64,000 nt of DNA, from the NCBI GenBank assembly GCA_905221615.1, contig CAJNDT010005913.1, positions 2,418,001 to 2,482,000 on the forward strand. Reading direction: 5' to 3'. This DNA is from Symbiodinium sp. CCMP2592. Its lineage: Eukaryota > Sar > Dinophyceae > Suessiales > Symbiodiniaceae. The position numbers were made by a program, and so were the translations under genes. A model generated the notes under the pieces. That model was not told the DNA's origin, searched no databases, and saw only the letters and a list, made by a program, of their open reading frames with translations. Within the stretch, counting starts at the first letter, position 1. Every line of letters begins with the position of its first letter. This document shows, piece after piece, positions 43,992 to 54,245 of this stretch.

Positions 43992-46574
43992 TCAAGTGGA
44001 TTGGGTACCAGCGGACTCCGGTGGTGTTGACTCTGAAGCGGCTTGCGCATCGATGTCTTCCTGGCGTGAGTCTGGTTCCGCGGCGTTCTCCGGCTCGACC
44101 CACGAGGTGTTGAACTTGAGGGTCTCGTCGGTGCCGATACGGGTCGCGTCGAGGACATTTTTCTCGTGGAGGTCTCCGGAGAGGAGGAGCTCGGAGAGTG
44201 GGTCCTCGATGTAGGTCCCGATCGCTCTGCGGAGCGGGCGGGCGCCGAAGTCGGGGTTGTATCCCTTCTCGATGAGGAAGTCCTTGGCGGACTGATCGAG
44301 GTTTAGGGTGAAGCCTTGCATCTGGAGACGCTCGGCGACCTTCGAGACTTCGAACTCGACGATGTGGATGAGGTCTTCCTTGGTGAGTGGTTTGAAGACC
44401 ACGACATCATCGAGGCGGTTGATGAACTCGGGACGGAAGAACCGCTCGATTTCTTTCATCAGCACGGACTTCATGGACTCGAACTTGTTTTCGGGTGCGT
44501 GCTTGCCGAACCCGAATCCGCCGCCGCCCTTGATGAGGTCAGCGCCGATGTTGGAGGTCATGATGATGATGGTGTTGCGGAAGTCCACGTGGCGTCCGAA
44601 GGAGTCGGTGAGTCGGCCTTCTTCCATGATCTGGAGGAGCATGTTGAAGACATCTGGGTGCGCCTTCTCGACTTCGTCGAGGAGGACGACGGAGTACGGG
44701 CGTCGGCGGATGGCTTCGGTGAGCTGGCCGCCTTCTTCATAACCGACGTAGCCTGGAGGCGCGCCGACGAGGCGCGAGACGGTGTGCTTCTCCATGTACT
44801 CGGACATGTCGAGGTGGATGAGCGAATCCGGATTCCCGAACATGAACTCAGCGAGCGATTTGGAGAGCAGGGTCTTACCGACACCTGATGGACCGACGAA
44901 GATGAAGGAACCCATTGGGCGCTTCGGATCTTTGAGGCCTGCACGGGCGCGGCGGATTGCTTTGGAGATCGCTTTGATCGCGTCGTCCTGGGAGATGACG
45001 GACTTGTGGAGCTCTTCTTCGAGGCGGAGGAGGCGCTTGGCTTCTTCTTTCTCGAGTTTCTGGAGCGGGACGCCGGTCATCTTGGAGACGACTTCTGCGA
45101 TGATCGCTTCGTCCACGAGTCCGGCGGACTCTTGCTGCTTGGCGCGCCATTCCGCTTGGATGTCGTCCTTCTTCTTGCGGAGCTGCTCTGCTTGGTCGCG
45201 GAGTTCTGCGGCGGCTTCGTAGTCCGCGTTCTTGACCGCGTCGTCCTTGGCGACTGAGAGCTTCTCGATGTCAGCTTCGATGTCCGCGAGGTTCGGCGGT
45301 TTGTTCATCGACTTGATGCGGACGCGAGCGCCGGCCTCGTCAAGCACATCGATTGACTTGTCTGGTTGGACGCGTCCAGAGATGTAACGACCAGAGAGTT
45401 CAACGGCGGCACGGATCGCGCCGTCGGTGATCTTGACGCGGTGGTGCTCTTCGTACTTGTCGCGGACGCCTTTGAGGATCTCGACGGCTTGGTCGTCGCT
45501 TGGTGGATCCACAGGGATGGACTGGAAGCGGCGATCAAGCGCGGCGTCCTTCTCGATGTACTTGCGGTACTCGTCGAAGGTGGTTGCGCCGACGCACTGG
45601 ATCTCTCCACGCGCCATCGCTGGCTTGAGGACGTTGGACGCGTCGATGGCGCCCTCGGCACCTCCTGCGCCGACGAGGGTGTGGAGCTCGTCGATGAAGA
45701 GGATGATGTTGCCTGCTCGGCGGACCTCGTTCATGACGGCTTTGATGCGTTCTTCGAACTGACCGCGGTACTTGGTTCCCGCGACCATCATCGCGAGGTC
45801 GAGGACAACGACGCGCTTGTCGTGGAGGATGTCTGGGACTTCCTGCGAGACGATGCGTTGTGCGAGGCCTTCGACGATCGCGGTTTTACCGACGCCTGCT
45901 TCACCCAGGAGGACTGGGTTGTTTTTGGTGCGGCGGCAGAGGATCTGGGTGAGTCGTTCGATCTCGTGGGCGCGGCCAATGACTGGGTCGAGCTGTCCGG
46001 TCTGGGCGAGCTCGGTCAGGTCGCGTCCGAAGGAATCGAGCGCTGGGGTTTTGGATTTGCCTTTGCCCTTTGCGGATGGTCCGGATGGGGCATCGGGATC
46101 GGAGGAGCTGCTGATCGGTTCGGAGCTTGATTCAGCGCCGGCGCCGAGGAGGTTGAGGACCTCTTCGCGGACTTCTTCGAGTTTGAGCGACAGGTTCATG
46201 AGGACCTGGGCGGCGACGCCGTCGTGCTCGCGGAGGAGTCCGAGGAGGAGGTGCTCGGTCCCGACATAGTTGTGGTTGAGGTTTCGTGCTTCTTCGATCG
46301 CGTACTCGATGACCTTTTTGGCACGAGGTGTTTGCGGGAGTTTGCCCATGGTGACCATTTCTGGTCCGGCGCGGACGAGTCGCTCGACTTCGAGGCGGAC
46401 CTTTCGGAGGTCTACTTCGAGGTTTTTGAGCACGTTGGCGCCGACGCCGCTGCCTTCTTTGACGAGTCCGAGGAGGACGTGTTCGGTCCCGATGTACTCG
46501 TGGTTGAAGCGTTGTGCTTCTTGGTTGGCGAGTGCCATGACTTTGCGGGCACGATCTGTGAATCGTTCAAACAT
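43992..46574 (-). CDS. clpC: AAA+ chaperone ClpC
   Basis: 860 residues. Double Clp N domain (about 1-145; two [16 protein letters not shown] repeats), first AAA module with Walker [11 protein letters not shown], a middle region with a UVR-like motif ([18 protein letters not shown]), second AAA module with [10 protein letters not shown] and [30 protein letters not shown], and a long acidic C-terminus. It unfolds substrates for ClpP. The C-terminal tail after [11 protein letters not shown] is extended by about 45 residues. It has a 490-base shared upstream region with lpd. Confidence 0.97.
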   Translation of the reverse strand: MFERFTDRARKVMALANQEAQRFNHEYIGTEHVLLGLVKEGSGVGANVLKNLEVDLRKVRLEVERLVRAGPEMVTMGKLPQTPRAKKVIEYAIEEARNLNHNYVGTEHLLLGLLREHDGVAAQVLMNLSLKLEEVREEVLNLLGAGAESSSEPISSSSDPDAPSGPSAKGKGKSKTPALDSFGRDLTELAQTGQLDPVIGRAHEIERLTQILCRRTKNNPVLLGEAGVGKTAIVEGLAQRIVSQEVPDILHDKRVVVLDLAMMVAGTKYRGQFEERIKAVMNEVRRAGNIILFIDELHTLVGAGGAEGAIDASNVLKPAMARGEIQCVGATTFDEYRKYIEKDAALDRRFQSIPVDPPSDDQAVEILKGVRDKYEEHHRVKITDGAIRAAVELSGRYISGRVQPDKSIDVLDEAGARVRIKSMNKPPNLADIEADIEKLSVAKDDAVKNADYEAAAELRDQAEQLRKKKDDIQAEWRAKQQESAGLVDEAIIAEVVSKMTGVPLQKLEKEEAKRLLRLEEELHKSVISQDDAIKAISKAIRRARAGLKDPKRPMGSFIFVGPSGVGKTLLSKSLAEFMFGNPDSLIHLDMSEYMEKHTVSRLVGAPPGYVGYEEGGQLTEAIRRRPYSVVLLDEVEKAHPDVFNMLLQIMEEGRLTDSFGRHVDFRNTIIIMTSNIGADLIKGGGGFGFGKHAPENKFESMKSVLMKEIERFFRPEFINRLDDVVVFKPLTKEDLIHIVEFEVSKVAERLQMQGFTLNLDQSAKDFLIEKGYNPDFGARPLRRAIGTYIEDPLSELLLSGDLHEKNVLDATRIGTDETLKFNTSWVEPENAAEPDSRQEDIDAQAASESTPPESAGTQST

Positions 46575-47083
46575 GCCTAATTCTCCCGCCCCCGGTGTGT
46601 TGCCGGGTGCTTGTTGGCGATTGTGGTCGCCTGGTTTCCTGTGTCCCTGCTGTTCAAGTGAACGCAGTGACCTATGGGACTATTCACTCAGCGATGGGGT
46701 GCGGATGCACAAGAGTGTCCATGCGCTGCGAGAACGGTCCTCTTTCGTATGTATCGGTTGCATGAGGCGTGCCAGTTGGGCGGGACCTGAAAATCGAGTG
46801 CAGATCGTGGTTTTGGGCGTAAAGGTATGAATTTGCATCGGTTTATGGGGGAGATTGACTGTTTATGGATCCGATGCTTTGTGAATTATGGTGCTGAATC
46901 GGCGCGGTGGTGCCAAGTTGGCATATCGAGCGCGGCTGTCAGAGGGGTGTTGATGTGTTTGATATCGGGAACAGAATTGTGCGCGTGTGGGTTGGGGATG
47001 GTGTAGGCGTACCTATAGTGGACATGGACGATTGAAACTGACTCTCATGCTCGATTCTGAGCGTTTTGAAGAAGGACTTTGGC
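46575..47083. promoter_or_regulatory. Divergent clpC-lpd control region
   Basis: No gene is seen. An inverted repeat GTTCAAGTGAAC, flanked by CTGC and GCAG, lies at 46652-46663, about 80 bases upstream of clpC, and may be an operator. A promoter-like pair TTGGGG (46992) and TATAGT (47014-47019) with a 16-base spacer lies upstream of lpd. The CtsR and CIRCE operator patterns were looked for and not found. Confidence 0.45.
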
Positions 47084-48625
47084 GTGGCAAACAAGCACTT
47101 TGATGTTGTGGTGATCGGTGGCGGGCCTGGTGGATATGTGGGTGCGATTCGGGCGGCGCAGCTCGGGTACAAAACAGCGATCATCGAGCGTGCTCGCTTG
47201 GGTGGTGTGTGTCTGAACTGGGGATGCATTCCATCGAAGGCACTCATCGCGAACGCGGAACTGATGGAAAAGCTCGCGGAGCAGGAAGAATGGGGCATCA
47301 GCACAGGCGAGGTCAAGTTTGACTGGAACAAGGTCATCGGGCGCTCGCGTGATGTCGCGGACAAGCTCAACAAGGGTGTTGAGTTCCTGATGAAGAAGAA
47401 CAAGATCGAGTTCTTCAACAAGCACGCGAAGATTGTCAAGGCCGGGCCGAAGGTTGAAATCGAGCTTCGGGACTGCAAGCTCAACGAGGAGTTCACGCCT
47501 TCACCTGTGGAGGTTGGGAAAGCAGCAGAGACGATCACGGCGGACAAGGTGATTGTCGCGACCGGCGCGGTTGCTCGTGATCTGCCGTTCGCGAAGTTTG
47601 ATGGGGACAAGATCTGGGGTGCTCGCGAGGCGATGCACAACAAGGAGAAACCTGACCATTTGATCGTGGTGGGCGCAGGCGCGATCGGGATGGAGTTCGG
47701 GTATGTGTACAAGAACTTCGGATCGAAGGTGACGATCATCGAGATGCTGGATCGCTTGGTCCCTGTCGAGGACGAGCAGGTCGGCAAGGAGATGACGAAG
47801 GTCTACAAAAAGCACGGCTTTGACGTGAAGGTTAAAACCGGCGTGATGGACATCGACACCAAAGGCAAGGGTGTCAAGGTCACCTGTGCTCCGATCGGCA
47901 AGGACGGAAAGCCTGATGCTTCCAAGAAGGAAGTGATCGAGGGCGACAAGGTCTTGCTCGCGATCGGGGTGGTTGGTCGCTTTGATGGGTTGTTCGATGA
48001 GTCGCTTGGACTGGAGACGGTCAATGGTCACATCAAGACGGACTATGTGCCTTTGAGCAGTGATTCTCCGAGTGATCCCAAGGCGCTGGATTACAAGACG
48101 AATCTGCCTGGGATTTACGCGATTGGTGATGTGATCGGTCCGCCTTGGTTGGCGCACGTTGCTGGTGAAGAGGCGGTGCTGTGTGTCGAGCGGTTCGCAT
48201 TCAAAGAAGGCAAGGCGAAGCACGATCCCATCCCGATGGATTACACGGTGATCCCAGGATGTACATACTGTCATCCACAGGTCGGATCGGTCGGATACAC
48301 GGAGCAGGCGCTCAAGGCGCAGGGTCTGAAGAAGGGCGAGGACTACGAGGTCGGCGTCTTCCAGAACCAAGCGCTCGGCAAGGCGATCGCGACGCGTCAC
48401 ACCGATGGGTTTGTCAAGATCATCCGCGGGCTCCCTCGCGGCGAGATCCTCGGCGCGCACATCATGGGTGATCAAGCGACGGAACTCATCGCGGAGCTCA
48501 CGCTCGGACGCCGTCTCGAAGCGACGACAGAAGAGATCATCGCGACGGTCCACGCGCACCCAACAATGCACGAAGCGGTGCACGAGGCGGCGCTGGCGTC
48601 TGAGGGGCGTGTGATCAACTCGTAA
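47084..48625 (+). CDS. lpd: Dihydrolipoyl dehydrogenase
   Basis: 513 residues from a GTG at 47084, which is preceded at seven bases by AAGGA; a TTG at 47066 is the other in-frame option. FAD motif VVVIGGGPGGYVGAIRAAQLG, redox disulfide GGVCLNWGCIPSK, NAD motif IVVGAGAIGMEFG, second FAD motif GIYAIGDV, and the C-terminal active-site HAHPTMHEAVHEAAL. It reoxidises lipoamide in 2-oxoacid dehydrogenase or glycine cleavage complexes; partner genes are not here. It is slightly longer than usual through inserts around 115-145. Confidence 0.96.
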   Translation: MANKHFDVVVIGGGPGGYVGAIRAAQLGYKTAIIERARLGGVCLNWGCIPSKALIANAELMEKLAEQEEWGISTGEVKFDWNKVIGRSRDVADKLNKGVEFLMKKNKIEFFNKHAKIVKAGPKVEIELRDCKLNEEFTPSPVEVGKAAETITADKVIVATGAVARDLPFAKFDGDKIWGAREAMHNKEKPDHLIVVGAGAIGMEFGYVYKNFGSKVTIIEMLDRLVPVEDEQVGKEMTKVYKKHGFDVKVKTGVMDIDTKGKGVKVTCAPIGKDGKPDASKKEVIEGDKVLLAIGVVGRFDGLFDESLGLETVNGHIKTDYVPLSSDSPSDPKALDYKTNLPGIYAIGDVIGPPWLAHVAGEEAVLCVERFAFKEGKAKHDPIPMDYTVIPGCTYCHPQVGSVGYTEQALKAQGLKKGEDYEVGVFQNQALGKAIATRHTDGFVKIIRGLPRGEILGAHIMGDQATELIAELTLGRRLEATTEEIIATVHAHPTMHEAVHEAALASEGRVINS

Positions 48626-48665
48626 CTAACTGGGTTTATAAGAAATGTTTGTTCACTGATTCCCG

Positions 48666-49250
48666 ATGCTGTATAGTGCGCTGATGTGCAATATACAGCG
48701 GGCTAATTGGCAGTTGTTGTTCACAGCAACTATTCCTTGCGCCATGATGCTTCTTTTCGGATGTCACAGTCATGATGCTGTTCGTGTGACTGACTCGGCA
48801 GATGATGACTTGGTTGTGATCCCAAGTGCGTTGCTTTACATTCAAGCCGTGGATCGATTTGTCGTTGAGACCCGCTTGAAGCGTACAAGCGAATCGGATC
48901 TGTATCCTGCGAATATTCCGGTACACACGAGACTCCCTGACGGGGAGCTTGTGATTGGGGTGTATCCGCCGAGAGAGTCGCAGCTCAGACCGCCGGGAAT
49001 GCCGCCTCCGGTTTGGGACATTCCAACGATGATTCGCTATGAAGATGGCGACTGGATCGCTGTACGGGTTCCTGGAAATCTATTTACGGATGGAACTGTG
49101 ACAACTTCCTACGCGGCGAAAGCAAAGTTCTATGACACGATGACTTGGGAGGAGCGTCCACAATATCGCGTTCGGGTTGACAGCGCCATGTTTCCTAAGT
49201 GGCTCTTGCAGAGACGGGAACTCATGAATCAACGAAGAGCAGATCCTTGA
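48666..49250 (+). CDS. Putative lipoprotein of unknown function
   Basis: 194 residues from ATG 48666; ATG 48684 is an alternative. Hydrophobic N-terminus with MMLLFGC as a likely lipobox, then a soluble domain (VRVTDSADDDLVVIPSALLYIQAVDRF; DGELVIGVYPPRESQLRPPGMPP; WEERPQYRVRVDSAMFPKW). No family is recognised. Confidence 0.65.
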   Translation: MLYSALMCNIQRANWQLLFTATIPCAMMLLFGCHSHDAVRVTDSADDDLVVIPSALLYIQAVDRFVVETRLKRTSESDLYPANIPVHTRLPDGELVIGVYPPRESQLRPPGMPPPVWDIPTMIRYEDGDWIAVRVPGNLFTDGTVTTSYAAKAKFYDTMTWEERPQYRVRVDSAMFPKWLLQRRELMNQRRADP

Positions 49251-49362
49251 ATATCGAATGGTTGTATGCCGCGCCAGCTTGAAAGAGCGGTTTTTTTCTT
49301 GTGGCCGGGGAAAACACCTATTAGGATGTCGTAGTCTGATAACTTTGAATGAAAGGACGCTC

Positions 49363-50229
49363 GTGGTGATTTGTATAGATAATAGAGGGGCGCTGTTGGC
49401 GCTTGGGGCACTCGCGGTTGGTTCGGTTCACGGCTCGGCGCTTGGCGCTGAGATACTTCCTGAGTCACGCGATTCGATGTTGATGATTACCTTCGCGAAT
49501 CTTGGATTCACGGCGGGATACGAAGGTGATGGCGCGGATCCGATCCAGCTCTCGAGTGATGCGCTGGATTCGGAAGATGACTTCTTTGTGTTTGATGACA
49601 TGTTCTATGGTCCTGATGGGTTTGATCGGATCAACACGGGGAACTTCACGGCAGAGCAGGATGTGACCTTCGAACCTGGGTTGATGGGGTTCGATTTCTC
49701 GGCGTTTGCGACGGTTTCGGGGGATGCAAATCCACTCATCACGATCGACAACGACATGTTCGTGTACTTCGCGGTCAGCGAGGACACGAGCGCGACGCTG
49801 ACGGTTGAGTACGACGGCGATACCAATGTTGGTGATGACGCGGTGGGGTGTCGATTGCGTGAGGTTGGGCCTGGGAGTGATCCGGTTGTTCTGGACACAC
49901 TGTTTAATCTCGGCGCGTTCCCTGATGGGCCTGGCATGATTGAGATGGAAGTGGATTTGATCGCGGGCAATCGGTACCGCTTCTATGTCGACAGTCACGC
50001 GCGGAGCTTGGTCACGGTTGGCGCAAACGAGAGCTCGATCAATGTGACGCTGGCGCTGCCTTGTCCGGCGGACTTTACTGGAGAGGGCGACCTGAACTTC
50101 CTTGATGTCAGCGCGTTTCTTGAAGCGTACGGCAATATGGATCCGAGCGCGGACTTTGAAGAGGACGGAAACTTCAACTTCCTCGACGTCAGCGCGTTCC
50201 TCGCGGCGTACGCGGATGGATGCCCATAA
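49363..50229 (+). CDS. Secreted protein with C-terminal dockerin
   Basis: 288 residues from GTG 49363, with AAAGGA upstream. Signal peptide (LLALGALAVGSVHGSALG), a beta-sandwich region (FVYFAVSEDTSATLTVEYDGD; VDLIAGNRYRFYVDSHA) like pre-peptidase C-terminal domains, then the dockerin-like end: CPADFTGEGDLNFLDVSAFL ... FNFLDVSAFLAAYADGCP. It is first in a run of five dockerin proteins here. Confidence 0.82.
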   Translation: MVICIDNRGALLALGALAVGSVHGSALGAEILPESRDSMLMITFANLGFTAGYEGDGADPIQLSSDALDSEDDFFVFDDMFYGPDGFDRINTGNFTAEQDVTFEPGLMGFDFSAFATVSGDANPLITIDNDMFVYFAVSEDTSATLTVEYDGDTNVGDDAVGCRLREVGPGSDPVVLDTLFNLGAFPDGPGMIEMEVDLIAGNRYRFYVDSHARSLVTVGANESSINVTLALPCPADFTGEGDLNFLDVSAFLEAYGNMDPSADFEEDGNFNFLDVSAFLAAYADGCP

Positions 50230-50290
50230 CTGATCTGATGGCGGTGCGCTGTGTCTGCGCGCATGAATGAATACATGCAAGGAGATACGA

Positions 50291-51586
50291 ATGCAGACTC
50301 AGACGGTGTTGTTCAGCGCTTTGCTTTCATCGTTCATGGCTGGCTCGGTGGCATACGGACAAGCGTGTGATCCGATGTCAATCTTTGCTCCGGAGGTTCG
50401 GACGCAGATGGGGAGTGCGCCGGAGGATATCGCGGCGGCAGATTTTGATGAGGATGGAGATCTGGATCTGGTGATTGCTGGGGTCACGCTCGGGACTCGA
50501 TTCTTCCAGGTGATGCTCAACAACGGGGACGGGAGCTTCGCGGCTCCGGTTGAGTTTCCGCTCATGAGCAATCCGTTCTGTGTGGTGGTCGCAGATATGA
50601 ACAACGACTCGCATATGGATGTCATCGTTGGGCACGGATCGATCCCTGATGTGTCGATCGCGCTGGGGGACGGCATGGGGGGGTTTGCGCCGGCGGTGCA
50701 GCACAGCGCTGGAGGGTTCGCGACGATCAGTGATCTGGTGGTCGGCGACTGGGACGGTGATGGGTTCAACGATGTCGCGGTGGTGGTCAACGGTAATCAC
50801 ATCCGCACGCTGCAGGGGGACGGCGCTGGAGGGCTTGGGCCTCAGACATCCAAGCTGACCTTTGGGGTGACGATCGCGCTGGCGGTTGCGGACCTCAACG
50901 CGGACGGCGATCCGGATCTTGTGCTTGGTGATCAGAACGGTGAGGTCAAAGTGCTGTACGGGATCGCGGGCGATGACTTCGCGGTCCAGACTGGTGTGGA
51001 TGTTGATGTGCTTGTGCAGCATCTTGATCTTGCGGATATGGATAACGATGGGGATCTCGATGTGGTGGTGTCAGGGTTGCTGCCATCTGAGATAGTGGTG
51101 GTCGAGAACACGGGCGGAGGCGTGATGACGCTTGGTCCGCGTCAGAGCATCGCGATTGTTCCGCAGGGAGTCGCGACGGCAGATTTTGATTCGGACGGGA
51201 ACAACGATGTGATCGTGGCGTTGTCGAATACCAATGCGCTGGCGCTGATGCGAGGGAATGGTGATCTGACGCTCAATGCACAGGTCAACTACGGCGCTGG
51301 ATTCGACAACCTGAGGGTCGTCGCGGGTGATCTGGACGGCAACGGGTCGGCGGATGTTGCGTGCGCGTCGGGCAATGGGTTGTCGGTATCGGTGCTGCTC
51401 AATGCGTGCTCGGCGGGATGTCCGGCGGATCTGACTGGGGAGGGTGATCTGAACTTCCTCGATGTCAGCGCGTTCCTGGCGGCGTACGGGAGTATGGATC
51501 CGATCGCGGACTTTGAACCTGATGGGGTGTTCAACTTCCTTGATGTGAGCGCGTACCTCGCGGCTTTCGCGGCGGGATGTCCCTAG
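50291..51586 (+). CDS. Secreted FG-GAP/VCBS-repeat beta-propeller with dockerin
   Basis: 431 residues from ATG 50291, with AGGAG upstream. Signal peptide FSALLSSFMAGSVAYG, then about seven FG-GAP repeats with calcium-binding DxDxDGxxD loops (AADFDEDGDLDLVIAG; VADMNNDSHMDVIVG; VGDWDGDGFNDVAVV; ADMDNDGDLDVVVSG). The domain end CPADLTGEGDLNFLDVSAFL to VFNFLDVSAYLAAFAAGCP is the dockerin. A seven-bladed integrin-like propeller exposed outside the cell is expected. Confidence 0.9.
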   Translation: MQTQTVLFSALLSSFMAGSVAYGQACDPMSIFAPEVRTQMGSAPEDIAAADFDEDGDLDLVIAGVTLGTRFFQVMLNNGDGSFAAPVEFPLMSNPFCVVVADMNNDSHMDVIVGHGSIPDVSIALGDGMGGFAPAVQHSAGGFATISDLVVGDWDGDGFNDVAVVVNGNHIRTLQGDGAGGLGPQTSKLTFGVTIALAVADLNADGDPDLVLGDQNGEVKVLYGIAGDDFAVQTGVDVDVLVQHLDLADMDNDGDLDVVVSGLLPSEIVVVENTGGGVMTLGPRQSIAIVPQGVATADFDSDGNNDVIVALSNTNALALMRGNGDLTLNAQVNYGAGFDNLRVVAGDLDGNGSADVACASGNGLSVSVLLNACSAGCPADLTGEGDLNFLDVSAFLAAYGSMDPIADFEPDGVFNFLDVSAYLAAFAAGCP

Positions 51587-51716
51587 CTGCAACCCCTGCT
51601 TTCAAGGCATGAATTGTCTGCCAGCTGTCCGGTGTAGAACTGCGTTTAATTTAGGACTAAGATATCCTGATTCAGGTGTGGGCTGAGTCGCCCGGACGCC
51701 TGGGAAGGGAGACATC

Positions 51717-53075
51717 ATGTTGATGGGTTGGCTTTCAGCTTCGCTCATAGTTGGGCTCGGCTTGGTTCACAGTGCGCCGGGGCAGGTGATCCATGAGGAT
51801 GCGAGCTACTTTCCAGCGCCGACGCTGCAGGGGCAGTATGGGTTCAGCGTCGATGTTGATGCTGGAGTCATGGTTGTGGGCGCCCCATTTGATAATGAAC
51901 GAGGGTTGCTGGCAGGAGCGGCGTATCTTGTAGACCTTGAGACGGGGAGTCAGATTCGTCTGCTCCCTGTTGAGGTCAACGCGGGTGATCAGTTTGGGTT
52001 CCGTGTTGCGATCAGCGGAGATTACGCGGTTGTGGGTGCGCCGTTCGACAGTGATCAGGGATTGAGCACAGGAGCGGTGTACATCTTTGATTCGTCGAGT
52101 GGTGCTCTGTTGCACACGATTTCAGGATCTGCAAACTCGGAGTTTGGCGAGGATGTGGATATCGATGGAACGCTTCTGATCGTCGGCGCACGCGTCCATA
52201 GCAACGGGGGAGAGGCGTACTTGTTTGATGTTGTGAGTGGGAACTTGCTGCATGTGCTTCCGAATCAATCCGCGTTTGGATTCGACGAGTTCGGGGATGG
52301 GGTCGCTGTGAATCAAGCGATGGGGATCGCGTGTGTGGGCGCTCCGGATGAGTTCAACTCGACGGTTGGTCAGCGGATCGGTGCTGTGCATCTGTTTGAT
52401 GTTGGGACAGGGGGGTATCTACGGACGCTGATCCCGAGCGGGATCAATGAGTTTGTTGATCTGGGCGCCAGTTTGGATGTGCGTGATGGATTGGTGCTTG
52501 TGGGAGCGCCCGCGGCACCCAACTCGCCGAGCGGTGCGGGCGCGGCTTATGTATTTGATGCAATGAGCGGCGCTGAGCTCTTGACGTTGACTATTGATGA
52601 TGCTCCATCGCCTACACAGCGCAACGCGCTGGGATATAGCGTGAAGCTGGGGGATGGTTTGGCACTGCTCGGCGCGCCGGAGTGGGATTTCCAAGGCACG
52701 GGAGAGGGATTCGACAACGGCGCGGGGTTCTTGTTTGAACTCAGCACTGGTCAGCTCGTCCACACTTTCTATCCATCGGGAGCGACTCTGGGAGATCGCA
52801 CAGGGTCAGGGGTCGGGATCGATGGCTCAACGGTGGTGCTTGGTTCACCTTTGGATGACTATCCGGGCGGATTCAATGCTGGGTCAGTGGGTGTGTACAC
52901 GCTGCCTTGTGCGGCTGATCTGACGATGGACGGAGCGCTGAACTTTTTGGATGTCAGCGCGTTCCTCACGGCGTTCTCTACACAAGATCCGGCTGCGGAT
53001 TTCAATAACGATGGGATGTTCAACTTCCTTGATGTGAGTGCGTTCCTCTCAGCGTTCTCCGCGGGTTGTCCATGA
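51717..53075 (+). CDS. Secreted FG-GAP propeller with dockerin
   Basis: 452 residues with GGGAG before ATG 51717. Signal peptide, then repeats of the form FGFRVAISGDYAVVGAPFDSDQG...GAVYIFDSSSGALLHT, the VVGAP-type integrin-alpha-like propeller blade common in marine bacteria, about seven copies. Dockerin end: CAADLTMDGALNFLDVSAFL ... MFNFLDVSAFLSAFSAGCP. It is closed by its own terminator. Confidence 0.9.
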   Translation: MLMGWLSASLIVGLGLVHSAPGQVIHEDASYFPAPTLQGQYGFSVDVDAGVMVVGAPFDNERGLLAGAAYLVDLETGSQIRLLPVEVNAGDQFGFRVAISGDYAVVGAPFDSDQGLSTGAVYIFDSSSGALLHTISGSANSEFGEDVDIDGTLLIVGARVHSNGGEAYLFDVVSGNLLHVLPNQSAFGFDEFGDGVAVNQAMGIACVGAPDEFNSTVGQRIGAVHLFDVGTGGYLRTLIPSGINEFVDLGASLDVRDGLVLVGAPAAPNSPSGAGAAYVFDAMSGAELLTLTIDDAPSPTQRNALGYSVKLGDGLALLGAPEWDFQGTGEGFDNGAGFLFELSTGQLVHTFYPSGATLGDRTGSGVGIDGSTVVLGSPLDDYPGGFNAGSVGVYTLPCAADLTMDGALNFLDVSAFLTAFSTQDPAADFNNDGMFNFLDVSAFLSAFSAGCP

Positions 53076-53100
53076 GATTTGAACAGAACTGAATCGCTCG

Positions 53101-53125
53101 AAACCCGCATTCGTGCGGGTTTTTG
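53101..53125 (+). terminator. Intrinsic terminator
   Basis: AAACCCGCA-ttcg-TGCGGGTTTTTG, 26 bases after the stop of the dockerin gene at 51717. Confidence 0.92.
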
Positions 53126-53201
53126 CTTTGCTGGTTCGGGATGGTGTGTTACGATGCGTGCTGTTCCGGGGGAGAGGGGTGTGGGAGATGGAGATCTATT
53201 T

Positions 53202-54245
53202 ATGTTACGAGATGTTGTTGGACCCACTGTGGGTGTCTTTATTGGACTAGCCGCTGGCGCGGTATCGGCGCAGGATGTGTTGCTGATCCCTGATTCGTCG
53301 GCGGACTCGGTGTGGGTGTTTGATGCGTTTGATGGTTCGCTCATCGATAACGCATTCATCACTGATCCCGGAAGCGACAACGGCGTGGATGTATTTGATC
53401 GTCCATTGGAGGTGTTGGTTGCATCGGACGGGACGCTGCTGATCACGGATCAGTTTGCCAATGTCGTGTCTCGCTTTGCCATCGATGGGACCTTCATCGA
53501 GATCATGTCGCTCGGCGGGGTGGAAGACACAAACATCATGAACAACATCCGCGGCGGTCATGTGCTCACGAGTGGTCCCGACGCGGGAGATGTGCTTGTG
53601 ACCAACTCCGGTGCGTTCAATGATCTGGTGGTCTCGCAGAAGAATGTGAAGCGGTTGAATCCTAGTGATGGTTCGGAGCTGACAGACTTCGCGTTCAATC
53701 GCTACGGCGGGATCCGCGGGCCGTTTGATGCGTTGGAGTACAACGGCGAGGTCCTTGTCGCGGATGAGGGTCAGGACAAGATCGTGCGCTACACGCTTGA
53801 GGGAAAGTTCAACGAGCGGTTTACGAGTGCACTTGCCGTGCCTCAGCTTGATTTCCCTCAGCAGATGGCGATCGCGAGCAACGGGAATTTGCTTGTTTGT
53901 GCGTTCAGCAGCGGATTCATTCTGGAGTTTGATTCCAGCGGATCGCTCGTGGGTCAGTACGATCCCGGCACGCTTGAGTTGTATCGAGGGATTGCAGAAC
54001 TCGGGAACGGGAACCTGCTTGTCACCACAACAAGCGGCGTGTTTGAGGTCACTCGGACGGGTTTGGTCGTCGAGACTGAAGCGGCGGGCGATGGATTCCG
54101 CTACATCACGAAGGTCGGATCGGTGATCCTCCCTCGGCGTGCGCCAAAGGAGTCAACAGACGAAGTCGTCGCGAAACCTGATCCGCGGGATCGGGATGAG
54201 ATCATGCGTGATGAGCGCGGACTTTCGAAGGGAGGCTCGCGATGA
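53202..54245 (+). CDS. Secreted NHL/SMP-30-like beta-propeller without dockerin
   Basis: 347 residues from ATG 53202, with GGAG eight bases upstream; the frame is open further back but crosses the previous terminator. Signal peptide FIGLAAGAVSAQ, then repeats LEVLVASDGTLLITDQFANVVSRFA, FDALEYNGEVLVADEGQDKIVRYT, QMAIASNGNLLVCAFSSGFILEF, as in NHL propellers. A charged, probably disordered tail follows in place of a dockerin. Its stop overlaps the next start (ATGA), so it is made together with a dockerin-bearing partner. Confidence 0.82.
   Translation: MLRDVVGPTVGVFIGLAAGAVSAQDVLLIPDSSADSVWVFDAFDGSLIDNAFITDPGSDNGVDVFDRPLEVLVASDGTLLITDQFANVVSRFAIDGTFIEIMSLGGVEDTNIMNNIRGGHVLTSGPDAGDVLVTNSGAFNDLVVSQKNVKRLNPSDGSELTDFAFNRYGGIRGPFDALEYNGEVLVADEGQDKIVRYTLEGKFNERFTSALAVPQLDFPQQMAIASNGNLLVCAFSSGFILEFDSSGSLVGQYDPGTLELYRGIAELGNGNLLVTTTSGVFEVTRTGLVVETEAAGDGFRYITKVGSVILPRRAPKESTDEVVAKPDPRDRDEIMRDERGLSKGGSR

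Noticed and set aside
53079..53201. Upstream start of the NHL propeller gene
   Set aside because: The extension runs through the terminator of the previous gene and lacks a signal peptide; ATG 53202 has a ribosome site and a signal peptide.
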